Shown: piece after piece, positions 44,140 through 54,259 of the stretch
Position numbering within the stretch: position 1 is the stretch's first letter
How the letters are laid out: each line of letters starts with the position of its first letter
From: PNON01 sp963757065
Lineage (GTDB): Bacteria; Chloroflexota; Anaerolineae; Anaerolineales; Anaerolineaceae
NCBI GenBank assembly: GCA_963757065.1
Contig: CAVWQC010000001.1
Span: forward strand, 558,001 to 622,000
Direction of reading: 5' to 3'
DNA length: 64,000 nt
The notes under the pieces: model-generated
Databases searched by the model: none
What the model saw: only the letters and a program-made list of their open reading frames with translations
Told to the model about the DNA's origin: nothing
Translations under genes and position numbers: made by a program

Positions 44140-44806
44140 CTAAGGTGTGGGGGATGGCGGGATCTGTGTTTCAGTGGGGGTGGACTCTCCAGTACCTTTG
44201 CTGACCTCGATCGCCACATAAAAGGTTGTCCCGAAGATCTCTCCGGCTGTGTTGCGCAGCCGCCAAAAATTGGAATAATCCTCTTCGACATCCGGCGCTG
44301 TCATCTGCAGCGAAAGATCGATCGTTTCACCCGGGGGCACCGCTCTGGGCAGATAGATGGTATCTGCGCCCATCGGGTTGCCGCTGATATATTGGAACCT
44401 GTATTGCGTAGTCCATGTGCACGTGCCAATATTTTTGATCCGCCAGGTCTTGGTAAAAGTGGTGCCCGGAGGTATCTTGGAGTAGTCGACAATATCCAGG
44501 TCAGCCAGGAAGGCTGAATAATCGCATGTGCTGGGTGTCCAGGTAATATATGGGTATGGGTATGGCGGGGTGGAAGTAATTGTCTGTGTAGGTACAATCG
44601 TAATAATTGTTGGTGAAGATGTTACAGTTGGCGTTTCAGGAGTGGCAGAAGGCGCCACCGTCGCGCTAGGCAGGCTTGCCAGTTGGGTCGATACGGCTGC
44701 AGCGATTGCAGTGGGCGAATCTGATGGCGGGGGTTGCTTCCGCCTGCGCGCAGCCGGTGAGGAAAGCGGCTATAAGTAGAATTTGGTAGAAAGTTCGTTT
44801 GGACAT
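44140..44806 (-). CDS. lipoprotein with NBR1-type Ig domain, frameshifted as read
   Basis: ATG at 44806 begins MSKRTFYQILLIAAFLTGCA with lipobox LTGC. The frame slips in a G5/C5 run at 44726-44733, and the rest follows in the next frame: a Ser/Thr/Pro linker, then an NBR1-like Ig domain (FTKTWRIKNIGTCTWTTQYR, GETIDLSLQMTAPD, NFWRLRNTAGEIFG) and a TPTETQIPPSPTP tail. About 220 aa when joined. Typical of Anaerolineae envelope proteins; ligand unknown. Confidence 0.82.
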
Positions 44807-44873
44807 TTGTGGCTATTGTACACCATCAACTATCGGTTATGCGTGTACTTACTATATTATGCTGAAAAGTATT

Positions 44874-45279
44874 TCAGGATTTAATGAAGATCAGCACTAC
44901 ATTTCCTGTATCATCCAACAGGCTCAATTGATCATTTTCCAACTGAAAGGTTTTTATCTTTTCAAGTGCAGCAAAGTAATCTGTCTCAAATTCCATCCCT
45001 TTATCGCAGTACATCATCGTGCTGAATATTTGTGAGAAAGACAGCGTTTCCCCTTTTTGGGTAAAGTCTGACCCATAGGAATTACAGGCAGAATTTCCGC
45101 CAGCCTGGTCTTTCTTGATGATTTAAAGTGATCTGAATTTCAGCTGGCAGTTTCTGGCCGTTAAGATCAGTTAGCTTCCAACTGGTATCGATCAATTCTG
45201 AAGAGGTTCCCACACAGGCCGAAAGCATCAGCCCAATAATAAGTGTAATGAAAATACGACTGGAAAGAATGAATTTCAT
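44874..45279 (-). CDS. META-domain lipoprotein, frameshifted as read
   Basis: ATG at 45279: MKFILSSRIFITLIIGLMLS then AC as lipobox, followed by the META/HslJ start IDTSWKLTDLNGQKLP. A slip near 45100-45115 leads into DQAGGNSACNSYGSDFTQKG, SFSQIFSTMMYCDKGME and LLDDTGNVVLIFIKS to TGA at 44874, which is a normal META ending. About 135 aa when joined. Envelope protein; HslJ homologues relate to stress resistance. Confidence 0.8.
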
Positions 45280-45352
45280 AATGAGATTCCTTTGATTTGA
45301 TGAACTATATTTACATGGACGCATGCCAGGTCAATAAGGTTCCCGAAAAACT

Positions 45353-46015
45353 TCATGTTGAAAGGAAAGATTTCACAATAATCCCCAGGTCAGTCGGTAT
45401 TGCATTAAAAACATTGTTGAATAGGATGGCTGCAGCTATAACGCACGCGAAGAATCCGATAACAACACCGATTTGCAGTAACGACGTTTTCTGGATCTCC
45501 TGTTTTACCTTGATCTCACAAACTCCACCTGGACAGTACTGGGTTTTTTCTTTATAAAACATTGGATAAAATTTACACCCTAAACAAATGCCAAACACAG
45601 ATTCAAAGAATAAGAATATGAGGCAGATGAGGCAGATTATTCCGGTAATGAAGCTATAAGAATTCATTACAACTAATAAAAGGAATATGGTCGATGCCAT
45701 AACCAGACCGATTGTCCAGGCAAACTTTTTTTGAGCTGCTCCCACATATTCGGGATTTTGCCTGCCAACGATCAAACGCCCAATGATTAATGTTGGAGAA
45801 TACTTAGGACTAATTAAAACGCGTATTATGAAATCCGCAAGGAAGATCGTGTTTACACACTTTATCCAGAAATAATTCTCTTGAAATATTACCAGCATCC
45901 AGGACCAGAACATAACCAAAAATAGTATTCCTGCCGATGCTCTTATTTCCCACTCGTTTAATACCGGAATGTTATAACCTTTCACGGTTTCCCCAAATTG
46001 TTTTGCTTTATTCAT
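45353..46015 (-). CDS. DUF4395 membrane protein
   Basis: 220 aa from the ATG at 46015 (GAGGAGAGATAAA upstream). Four or more transmembrane helices with the DUF4395 marks NEWEIRASAGILFLVM, FIIRVLISPKYSPTLIIGRL, VGAAQKKFAWTIGLVMA and FGICLGCKFYPMF. A CPGGVC pair near the C-terminus could bind metal or be redox-active. Function unknown. Confidence 0.87.
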   Translation of the reverse strand: MNKAKQFGETVKGYNIPVLNEWEIRASAGILFLVMFWSWMLVIFQENYFWIKCVNTIFLADFIIRVLISPKYSPTLIIGRLIVGRQNPEYVGAAQKKFAWTIGLVMASTIFLLLVVMNSYSFITGIICLICLIFLFFESVFGICLGCKFYPMFYKEKTQYCPGGVCEIKVKQEIQKTSLLQIGVVIGFFACVIAAAILFNNVFNAIPTDLGIIVKSFLST

Positions 46016-46134
46016 TTTATCTCTCCTCAGAGTGTTATTGTCTTTTAACTTTTCAATATTGGAGAGGTTGACTCTCAACCTCTCCAATATTCTTGATATC
46101 TGTTGAACCTTGAAATCTAAAAGGTTGTTGGTAT

Positions 46135-46798
46135 TTACGCTGCCATGCTTTTACTGCTGCGTATAAGCACAATTCCCATCCAGATGAACCAGATGATTTG
46201 GGTCAAGCCAAAAACTGGACCCAATGTGCCGGTTAGCACCAGGGACAAGAGAGATGATGCCCACAGATCCAACCACCAAACCGAGGATATTCAAACCCTT
46301 GGGAAATTCACCCGCTCGCAGTGCAGCCAGGCTGATCAATAATGTCATAAGACCACCAAGTATTTCACCATTTGCGTTGCCCAGTCCGTCAATTACCGGT
46401 TCAATTCCCTGCCAGGTCAACGCAGCCTGGGCTGGGTCAGTAACATTGAGTGCCACAACTGAGGTGAGTGCGGCATTCGCGACCATACCGCTCGCGATCA
46501 ATGAGCCAGCCCAGATAACCCCGATCACGGTAGCCACTTGCATAAGTGCAGGTGCGCCTGCTTTCAATCTGTCATACAAAGCGAGCGAAAATACGATCAG
46601 AAAAAAGCCAAAGAAAACATACATGAGCAGGTTGGTTGAAAAAACAACTGCCTGGTTATCAACATTCACGGCGACCTTCTGAGCTAAATCGGTTATGCTG
46701 ATGTAATCCAGAATGACAATGAAGATAATTAATCCCATCAAGTGCGCCAATGCCATGTATAGTGCTGCAAAACCACCAAATTTCTGTAACGATTTCAT
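46135..46798 (-). CDS. DUF4386-like membrane protein, frameshifted as read
   Basis: ATG at 46798 with GGAG upstream. About 180 residues with six hydrophobic helices (KFGGFAALYMALAHLMGLII; EILGGLMTLLISLAALRAGE) then a slip near 46235-46250; the true end reads VLTGTLGPVFGLTQIIWFIW then MGIVLIRSSKSMAA and TAA at 46135. About 221 aa. Transcribed with the small gene upstream and possibly the DUF4395 gene. Confidence 0.75.
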
Positions 46799-46881
46799 TT
46801 TTATTACTCCTTTTATTGAATTATTTTGATTTTTCTGTTTTCATAAACTGCTTTATGAAGGTCAAACAAAAATAAGAATTA

Positions 46882-47130
46882 TTATTCGTTAACCTCCTTA
46901 TTATTTGGCACGTCATTTTTTACTGAGAGCAAGGGTAAACCTATGTCACGAACTTTTTTGAGTAAACCATGCAAGGCAGCCTGATCGGCCAAATATCCGC
47001 TCAGAAGGGTGTTACCAGTCTCTTCCAGGGTGATGGTCATTCCGTCAAACCACTTCACCCATCGGGAATCAAGGTGTCCCTTCAAGCGGATTTCGCAATA
47101 TTGATGGTTCTCATTCGGTTTGTCAGTCAT
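46882..47130 (-). CDS. small conserved protein of unknown function
   Basis: 82 aa from the ATG at 47130, or 86 aa from 47142. Reads YCEIRLKGHLDSRWVKWFDG, TITLEETGNTLLSGYLADQA and ALHGLLKKVRDIGLPLLSV, a widespread small-protein family often beside regulators and stress genes. No biochemical role known to me. Confidence 0.75.
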   Translation of the reverse strand: MTDKPNENHQYCEIRLKGHLDSRWVKWFDGMTITLEETGNTLLSGYLADQAALHGLLKKVRDIGLPLLSVKNDVPNNKEVNE

Positions 47131-47239
47131 TTTGTGTCTCATTTCTTTTCTCTTGGTTGATCTGCCATAGGATACTGCCTGAGGTGGTGAGGTGTCATCA
47201 CCATATGATGTGATTGATGTGGTGATTCATTGCCGAAAA

Positions 47240-47284
47240 CAAAAAAAGTCCCTTCAGGTGGATTGTGACACCTGAAGGGACTGG
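47240..47284 (-). terminator. strong terminator of the MalT-like regulator
   Basis: Fourteen-base perfect stem AGTCCCTTCAGGTG/CACCTGAAGGGACT around GATTGTGA; on the minus strand it runs into TTTTTTT. Confidence 0.92.
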
Positions 47285-47302
47285 ACTGGTAATTATGGTC
47301 AG

Positions 47303-50037
47303 CTAGAATAAATCAAGTTCTTCAGCACGGCTGACTGCCGCTCGCCGGTTGTTGACTCCCAATTTGGTAAAAATACTCTTAGTGTGAGTACGAACGGTGT
47401 TGAGTGACACAATTAATTGTTTGGCAATTTCTGGGCCGCTTAACTCGGTTCGGAGCAGCTTGAGCACATCCAGCTCGCGTTCGCTCAAAGGCTCTATCAA
47501 GTCTGATTTTTGGTGAATGATTACCGTGGCGCGGCCATGGATCAGCTGATTTTGGCGCGGCTACAGGTTTTGCAAAGGCAGCCAGGAGTTTGTCCGCATA
47601 ACCACTCAGCGGATGGTCTCGATTGCGCGATTGCTTTTCAATTAACAATCGCATTGGCTCGCCTTCATCCACAAAGATGCGGATATAACCTTCCGGCTCA
47701 GCCAGGAATAAAGCCCGCTCAAGCGTTATAAGTGAGTCGGAGAGTTTATCTTGTGTCTGGTATGCGAGGGCTTGCAATAATAAGATTTGGATGACGCTGC
47801 CCATCCGACCGCCATTTTCTGCCTCTTGCAGGAGGCGTCCCAGCAGCCGGGTAGCGTCGTCAAGTAAACCAGCCATCCGATTGCTTTTACCGGTGGCAAT
47901 AAGCACCCGGGCCAGCGTGATATATTCAAATTCACGCATAAAACTCAAGTCATCATCCACCGAAAGCCTCTGCTCACTCGCCCACCGTTTGGCATCAGCC
48001 AGCTTGCCCTGCTTGAGCCATATTCTCACCCTCATAGCTGTGACGGGACGTACATCAGGTAGAGGACCACGAATATGAACACGCTCAGCTTCGTCCAGTA
48101 AAATGAGGGCACCATTCAGGTCTCCCTGTGCCTCTTTCAGTCGCGCCTGTGAAACACATAAGCGATGGTGAAAATCTGTCGGTTCCGTTTGCTCACCCAA
48201 CTTCTGGCTGGTCAATAAGTATTGAGCTGCGGTTTCCAGGTCGCCTAGTTCAATGTAAAGCTCACCGAGACCGCGATACAAGTCTGCCGTTCCGATGTAT
48301 TTAGACTTTCCCGGGTTAACCGCATGGTGCAATGATTGCTGATAGATGCTTTCAGCCTCCTGAAGGTGACCCAACGTCACCCTGATATCGGCCAGGAGAA
48401 ATGTAATGCCTAGCAGGGTAGGGATTTCACCTGTTTTCTGAAGGTTTATGCAAAATTCGGTCAGGGAACGCTCGGCTGCTTCCAGGTCTCCACTTGTATA
48501 CTCGGCTAGCCCCAGGAGCGATGTAGCCTGTACGTACCTGACGTGGTCATCTTCGGGGGTGAGTTCGAGCGCCTGCCGGGCATACTTTACGGTGCCGGGG
48601 ACATCTCCAAGCGCCAGGGAGCGGTAGGCTCGGGCTGTTGCGATCGAAGCTGGCAGCGAGCGAAATTGATCATTATCCACTACAACCATTTGGTCAGTCG
48701 GCTCGTTCAACCAGCGTTCAGCATCTTGCAAGCGCGTCTCGCTGGCTTCCAGCTCGCCGACATCCAGCAACGCCCAGCCATAGCCCACACTGAGCACAGG
48801 CCGGGTGTGTATCATTTCGTCAGGCAGCATTTTGACCCAGCTGAGCCATAAGGAGGACTGGTAACCAATATCCATAGCCGGCCTGGCCAATTCGATCAGG
48901 CCAGCAGCATACTCGAAGTCCCTGGCAGCCAGCGCGTGGCGGATGGCATCGGAACGTAGTCCATTCTGCTCGTACCATGTGCTTGCCCGCCGATGCAGGT
49001 TGGATACCTGCCCAGGTTGTGTCTCCAGCAAGTGCGCCTGCAGCACATCGGCGAAAAGGTGATGATATCGATACCACTGGCGCTTATCGTCAAGCGGGAC
49101 GACAAACAGGTTGCTGCGCTCCAGGGTTTCCAACATTTCTTTACCATCTTCCCGTCCAGTGACAGCATTGCATAAAGCAGCACAAAACCGGTCGAGAATC
49201 GCAGTTTGCAGTAAGAAGCTGCGAATATGTTCAGACCGGTGCTGAAGGACTTCTTCGACCAGATAGTCCAGCACAAAACGATGACTGCCGGTGAATGCCT
49301 GGATAAAACTGGCGATATCTTCCCGCCCCTGCAAGGAAAGGGCGGCCAGTTGCAGCCCGGCGATCCAACCTTCAGTGCGAGTCTCGAGGGCTGCGACATT
49401 TTCCACCGAGAGGTTGAGGTTCATTAATTGGTTAAGAAATGCACTGGCTTCCTCAGGTGTAAAGCGTAGATCGGCGGCACGCACTTCAGTCAATAGCCCT
49501 TGTACTCGATAGCGGGGCAGTGGCAGGGAGGGGTCCTCACGGGTGGTGATAACCAGGTGCATCTGCAGCGGAAGGTGATCGAGCAGATAGGTGAGGGCAT
49601 GGTCGACTAGGTTCAGAATCGATCATATGGTAATCGTCCAGGACAAGAATGAAATTGTTCGGGAAAGTTGATATTTCATTGACCAATTCTGTCAGAAGGG
49701 TTTCAGTGGATGTTGATTGGGGTTGCGGTGAATGTAGAATACCCAACAAAGATTTTCCAAGATTTATATCGATTGTCTGCAGCGCAACGACGAGGTACGT
49801 CAGAAAGCGGGTTAGGTCGTTATCCGCTTCGTCAAGTGATAACCAGGCGCATGGCTGCGTACAGTCGGCGAGCCATTCGCTGACCAGTGTGGTCTTTCCA
49901 AAGCCTGCGGGGGCAGAAATAAGCATCAGTTTATGGTGAAGACCCTCGTTCAGTTGCTCGATCAAACGAGGGCGAAGGACTGTCTTATGTCGAGGCAAAG
50001 GAATATAAAGTTTTGTCGTCAGAATGGGGGTGGACAT
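47303..50037 (-). pseudogene. MalT-like LuxR-family ATP-dependent regulator, two frameshifts
   Basis: About 910 aa if joined. N-terminus MSTPILTTKLYIPLPRHKTV, Walker A APAGFGKTTLVSEWL near residue 42 and Walker B ILVLDDYHMID. A slip at 49611-49616 separates this from NLVDHALTYLLDHLPLQMHL, followed by VITTREDPSLPLPRYR and a TPR-rich middle. A second slip near 47505-47560 separates the middle from the C-terminal LuxR HTH (LSERELDVLKLLRTELSGPE, NTVRTHTKSIFTKLGV). All three parts are well conserved. Target and inducer unknown. Confidence 0.85.
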
Positions 50038-50280
50038 GAGTCAATTATACAACTCACCAAATTTTTCTTACCCTGTTTTACCTCCGCAAGACTATTCAGA
50101 ATGCCCTTTGTCATCTGGTCGCGCCGATGTACGCGCTAGCCCCCCCGAACTGTATCGGAGTGGGAATCATCCTTAAAGAATACAAAAGGACCCCCAAAGA
50201 TAACCGCAATCCATGTGGACCCTTTCTCCCAATCCATTCATTGCCATAATATGAATATGGTAAACCGCAGCTTGCCCCTC

Positions 50281-51225
50281 TTACGGTTGAACTACCGTAA
50301 TAATCACTTTCCCGCGAGCATGACCTTTGCTAACATAACGCATGGCGTCAGCAGCCTGATCAAGAGAGTAACGCCTGTCAATGATGGGTTTAACCTTTCC
50401 TGCTTCAACCAACTTCATAACCAGCTCCAGATCCTTCCTGTTATGTTTCGTGGAAAGGTGCCGTATTTTTTTGTTACCAATCGACAAAAGTGATCCGAAT
50501 ATAATGGTACTGAACAACTGAGCCAGAGCCCCTCCAGCCATCACAAATATGCCATGGGATGTTAATATACGTCTATATGCGAAGAGCGAATGGTTCCCAT
50601 TTACCGCTAGCACAAGATCATAATGCTTGCCACTTTTGGTAAAATCTTCTTTTTTGTAGTCAATGACAAAATTCGCTCCGATGGACCGGGCAAGCTCTGC
50701 ATTTTCCGTACTGCACACTGCCGTTACTTCCGCCCCGAAGTATTTTGCCAGTTGAACTGCAAAATTACCTACACCACCACCTGCCCCGCAGATCAGCACC
50801 TTTTGCCCCTTTTGGATGTTCCCCAGGTCACGTAATGCCTGCAATGCTGTGACTGCCGCCATTGGTACCGCTGCAGCATCTTCAAAAGATACATTGAACG
50901 GTTTCAATGCCAGTAATCGTTCAGGTGCAGCAGCATACTCTGCTAAACCACCGAAACCACTCCTTGCGATATCTCCAAATACTTCATCCCCCACCTTAAA
51001 ATTTCCGATATTTTTTCCAACCTCTTCGACCCGGCCTGCGATATCTGCCCCGAAGATCTTCCTTTTCGGGATAATTCCCATCTGCATCGAACGATAATCA
51101 GCAGCATTCAAGGATACTGCATGGATTTTTACCAGGACCTCATTGTCCTGGGGAACCGGTTTTTCCACATCCCTGATTGCAAGGATGTCGGGGGAATTCC
51201 TTCTATCATATACAACTGCTTTCAT
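50281..51225 (-). CDS. MDR family NAD(P)-dependent oxidoreductase
   Basis: 314 aa zinc-independent medium-chain dehydrogenase of the quinone-oxidoreductase type. GroES-like N-half (FGADIAGRVEEVGKNIGNFK) and nucleotide-binding LICGAGGGVGNFAVQLAKYF near residue 145. The structural-zinc cysteines are absent. Ends with GKVKPIIDRRYSLDQAADAM. Downstream of the NmrA-like gene, possibly co-transcribed. Confidence 0.9.
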   Translation of the reverse strand: MKAVVYDRRNSPDILAIRDVEKPVPQDNEVLVKIHAVSLNAADYRSMQMGIIPKRKIFGADIAGRVEEVGKNIGNFKVGDEVFGDIARSGFGGLAEYAAAPERLLALKPFNVSFEDAAAVPMAAVTALQALRDLGNIQKGQKVLICGAGGGVGNFAVQLAKYFGAEVTAVCSTENAELARSIGANFVIDYKKEDFTKSGKHYDLVLAVNGNHSLFAYRRILTSHGIFVMAGGALAQLFSTIIFGSLLSIGNKKIRHLSTKHNRKDLELVMKLVEAGKVKPIIDRRYSLDQAADAMRYVSKGHARGKVIITVVQP

Positions 51226-51300
51226 ATAACCTCTCCCATATTTGATTTGATACTATTATATGTGGTAAACCAAGTTTTCGTGGGTTTAGCACACCAAAAA

Positions 51301-52020
51301 TTAGTGCACCAATAACTTGTTATTTTCCCTATAAGCAAGGGCTGAGGGGGTCTGGCACCCAACAATTGCCGGAGCCTCGTGGACAAGTTCATCATTCTCC
51401 AGCGCTGCCACCATGAATAGTGCATAATCCACCCGGTGGGTCATATTGCTCGCCAGGATCGGGTCACCCACATGCCTGCTCCACACCGGTAAGCCCTGGC
51501 TCTCCCCCTCCTTGAGATCACTTCCCCGCACAACAGTCCACCTCGTGTCGCTGGCAAAGATCCGGCGGCATGCTTCCACCTGGTCATCGATATCCACCAG
51601 GTGGGTCAGTCGTCCGACCCAATTCATAATTTTTTCTTCGTTCTTTAATGACTGGGGGTAAACATCTTTTCCATCACGGGTGATATGCCAGCCGCAGGAA
51701 AAAATGAGACGTGCCCCGGGTTTGGCATTGTCGAGAACAGCCTGGGCTGTCCCGGAAGAATAATGGTTGGCTCCCCAGGGAACCAGGACAGTAAGCACTC
51801 CATCACAACCTGCGACTGCCTGTTTGATAACCCGGGGATCGTTCGTCGGTCCGGGTATGATGGTCATACGTGTCTTGAACGCATCCAGCTTGCTGACACT
51901 GCGTTCCCGACATACTCCCACCACCTGGTATCCTCTATCCAATGCTTGCTGCACCATGTACTGCCCAAGCTTTCCTGAGGCTCCTATGATACATACTTTG
52001 TTTATTTTGGGTGTTGCCAT
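51301..52020 (-). CDS. NmrA-like NAD(P)-binding protein
   Basis: 239 aa atypical SDR. Rossmann CIIGASGKLGQYMVQQALDR, then VVGVCRERSVSKLDAFKTRM and CDGVLTVLVPWGANHYSSG; no canonical YxxxK, as in NmrA/HSCARG-type redox sensors. Only four bases separate it from the XRE gene, so it is likely in the same operon. Confidence 0.87.
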   Translation of the reverse strand: MATPKINKVCIIGASGKLGQYMVQQALDRGYQVVGVCRERSVSKLDAFKTRMTIIPGPTNDPRVIKQAVAGCDGVLTVLVPWGANHYSSGTAQAVLDNAKPGARLIFSCGWHITRDGKDVYPQSLKNEEKIMNWVGRLTHLVDIDDQVEACRRIFASDTRWTVVRGSDLKEGESQGLPVWSRHVGDPILASNMTHRVDYALFMVAALENDELVHEAPAIVGCQTPSALAYRENNKLLVH

Positions 52021-52024
52021 GTAC

Positions 52025-52249
52025 TTAATTACCTTTCACTATATGATCGAAAACTTCATTGATATTGACACCAAAAGCATCTGCAATTTTGAAAGCGAGT
52101 TCCAAAGAAGGTGAGTATTTTCCGGCTTCAATTGCGATGATGGTCTGCCTGGATGCGCCGGCTTTTTCGGCAAGGTCCTGCTGGGTCATTTCATTCGCAA
52201 AAAAACGTAATTTTCGGATATTGTTCGTGATCTCTATTTTTTTAGCCAT
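52025..52249 (-). CDS. XRE-family transcriptional regulator
   Basis: 74 aa from the ATG at 52249, almost only an HTH: FFANEMTQQDLAEKAGASRQ, TIIAIEAGKYSPSLELAFKI, ADAFGVNINEVFDH. Overlaps the end of the membrane-protein gene by eight bases, a common two-gene pair in which the regulator controls its own promoter. The dyad at 52792-52810 is the obvious candidate site. Confidence 0.92.
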   Translation of the reverse strand: MAKKIEITNNIRKLRFFANEMTQQDLAEKAGASRQTIIAIEAGKYSPSLELAFKIADAFGVNINEVFDHIVKGN

Positions 52250-52748
52250 TGGCAATACCCCTTCTGTAGAAATACAGTTGGACAAATCCTTCCAAAACTG
52301 AACCGGCACTGAAGGATATGAACATGATATTGAGCATGACCATCGGGGAATAGTTTAGGACCAGGGATACGAGCGCCGCAACAAATCCAAATCCGGCAAT
52401 GGCAAAACCAACCATCATGGACTTTTGATCGATCAGCTTATCTCTTTCATCTTCAACCATTTCCGCTTCAATGGATCTTTCAATTTCCTTGCCATCTTTA
52501 TTGACATCCCGCACTTTTTCTTTCACAGCTATCGCTATCGAAATCAGAATGTGAAATACGATCTGGATGACAATGCCAGCAGCGATCCCAATGCCGATGA
52601 ATATGAGCATGGTGGTTGCCCAGAATTTCAGGTCACCTGCTGCAACCGCACCAGCCTGATATTTTCCGAATGCATAGGTGCAATATGCTCCTAAGACCAA
52701 AGCCATGGTGATCATGTTTGTTATTGTTCTTTTTTCCTGGTAAGACAT
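52242..52748 (-). CDS. four-helix membrane protein paired with XRE regulator
   Basis: 168 aa from the ATG at 52748, with AAGGAG upstream. Helices near residues 10-30, 40-65, 105-125 and 130-155, with an acidic loop EIERSIEAEMVEDERDKLID. This pairing with a YozG-like XRE protein is widespread; function unknown, possibly sensing. Confidence 0.82.
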   Translation of the reverse strand: MSYQEKRTITNMITMALVLGAYCTYAFGKYQAGAVAAGDLKFWATTMLIFIGIGIAAGIVIQIVFHILISIAIAVKEKVRDVNKDGKEIERSIEAEMVEDERDKLIDQKSMMVGFAIAGFGFVAALVSLVLNYSPMVMLNIMFISFSAGSVLEGFVQLYFYRRGIANG

Positions 52749-52791
52749 GGTAGATATACTCCTTTTTCTTATATGTATTATTTGATGTACA

Positions 52792-52821
52792 TATAGTATC
52801 ATATACTATACATTATGTCAA
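52792..52821 (-). promoter_or_regulatory. promoter of the membrane-protein/XRE operon with dyad over the -10
   Basis: Minus strand TTGACA (52816-52821), 17 bases and TACTAT (52793-52798). A perfect dyad with eight-base arms TATAGTAT and ATACTATA (52792-52810) covers the -10, a good site for autorepression. Confidence 0.75.
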
Positions 52822-53234
52822 GTATTTTTTACATTTCATTTTAAACAAATATTGGGGCACATTACACTTACCAAATGCTGCGGGAAAGTAAATAAGTCAA
52901 TAGAGGTTGTTTTTCAAGTTCTGCTTCATGCTAAACTCAGTAGCTGTCCCTTTTAGGGATGCAGAAAATTAAATGCTGCTAAGATTCCCCCCGCTATAGC
53001 TTTATTACTGCCTTTTCCCCCTCATCTTGTCTTTTACCCGCTTATCCGAGAGGCAGAGTTTACCTACTAGTGGAAATCATTCCGAAATAGCAATCATTTT
53101 ATCCGTGTTAAAGTGATTTCCGGGATAACCCGGGTAGGTTTCTGCTGGTAATCCGTAGAACTGGTCATCATCACAGTCATCATATTGATTAAACGGGTAT
53201 TAGGTTTTACTAAGCAGGTAAGCTAATCTGTTTA
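52822..53234. other. gene-free stretch
   Basis: No open frame, RNA or strong repeat seen. It lies upstream of the XRE operon promoter and downstream of the YpfJ-like gene. Confidence 0.5.
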
Positions 53235-54107
53235 TCAATTCCCATCGCAAGAGTTGATATCACCTGACTGCAATCCTGCCATTAGAGCTTGCTGCCGCTG
53301 CTCGGAAGATCCATGTGTCCATGATTCAGGGGAGACATAACCTTGCGTCATACTCTGGATGCGGTCGTCGCCCACCGATGCCGCGGCATCGAGACTTTGC
53401 GCGATCTCCGCATCTGTCAGCTGGGTGAGATAGCCGGTTTCGGTGGCGTGGTACATCCAGACGCCGGCCAGGCAGTCTGCCTGGAGTTCGGTTTGAACCG
53501 ACGGGCTCTGTGGTCCTGTTGCACCCGAGTTCCCCGACGCATTTAGAACACCTGCCAGGTCCTGAATGTGATGGCCGTATTCGTGAGCCAGAACATAAGC
53601 TTCAGCGAACGCTCCACCCTTAGCGCCAAAACGCGTTTGTAATTCCTCGAAGAAGCTTAGATCCAGGTAAACTTGCTGATCGTTAGGGCAGTAAAACGGA
53701 CCTACAGCAGCCGATGCATATCCGCATGCTCCATCGGTTGACCCTGAAAAAAGAACTGTCTTGGCTGGTGTATACTCAGCTCCCTGGCTTGAAAATTCGT
53801 CAGTCCAGAAAGCCTGGATGCTGTTGACAAAGCCAACGATCTGGCAATCCTGACGGGTATTCGCATCTGCTCCCGTCTGGCATTCATCCGCCAAATTGTT
53901 GATTTCACTGGTGTTATCAATCGATGCTGATGGCTGTTGCCCGGTTGCGCCTAATAGATCGTTAAGGTTCACTCCTGTCAGCATCGCTATTATCAGGATC
54001 ACCAGACCGATTCCACCGCCCCCTACGGCCACTGCAGTTCCTGTTCTCCGGCCGCGCCGGTCATCAACCTGTGATGAATCCAATCGGGATTTACTATTGA
54101 ATGGCAT
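53235..54107 (-). CDS. neutral zinc metallopeptidase (YpfJ family)
   Basis: 290 aa. Arg-rich cytoplasmic start (SQVDDRRGRRTGT), a transmembrane helix at about 25-48, then the peptidase domain with FCPND-like YCPNDQQVYLDLSFFEEL and the zinc motif LAHEYGHHIQDL near residue 175, plus ELQADCLAGVWMYH with the third ligand. Family length and features are complete. Probably faces the outside. Substrate unknown. Confidence 0.93.
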   Translation of the reverse strand: MPFNSKSRLDSSQVDDRRGRRTGTAVAVGGGGIGLVILIIAMLTGVNLNDLLGATGQQPSASIDNTSEINNLADECQTGADANTRQDCQIVGFVNSIQAFWTDEFSSQGAEYTPAKTVLFSGSTDGACGYASAAVGPFYCPNDQQVYLDLSFFEELQTRFGAKGGAFAEAYVLAHEYGHHIQDLAGVLNASGNSGATGPQSPSVQTELQADCLAGVWMYHATETGYLTQLTDAEIAQSLDAAASVGDDRIQSMTQGYVSPESWTHGSSEQRQQALMAGLQSGDINSCDGN

Positions 54108-54259
54108 TCGGCTATTCTCCTCTCATAACAATAATTTCCAGCGGGAGGTAATTAGAAGTCCACCTCTCCTCTCACATATGCATATAGATCAGCCCAACTT
54201 AATTATGACCAGTCCTGACATTTTGTAAAGACCTCCTGACTGTATGGTATGCTGTCTAC

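Noticed and set aside
47143..47240. Repeated GGTGAT/TGTGAT-like motifs upstream of the small gene at 47130
   Set aside because: The words are short and irregular; they could be a regulator site but I cannot define a clean repeat unit.
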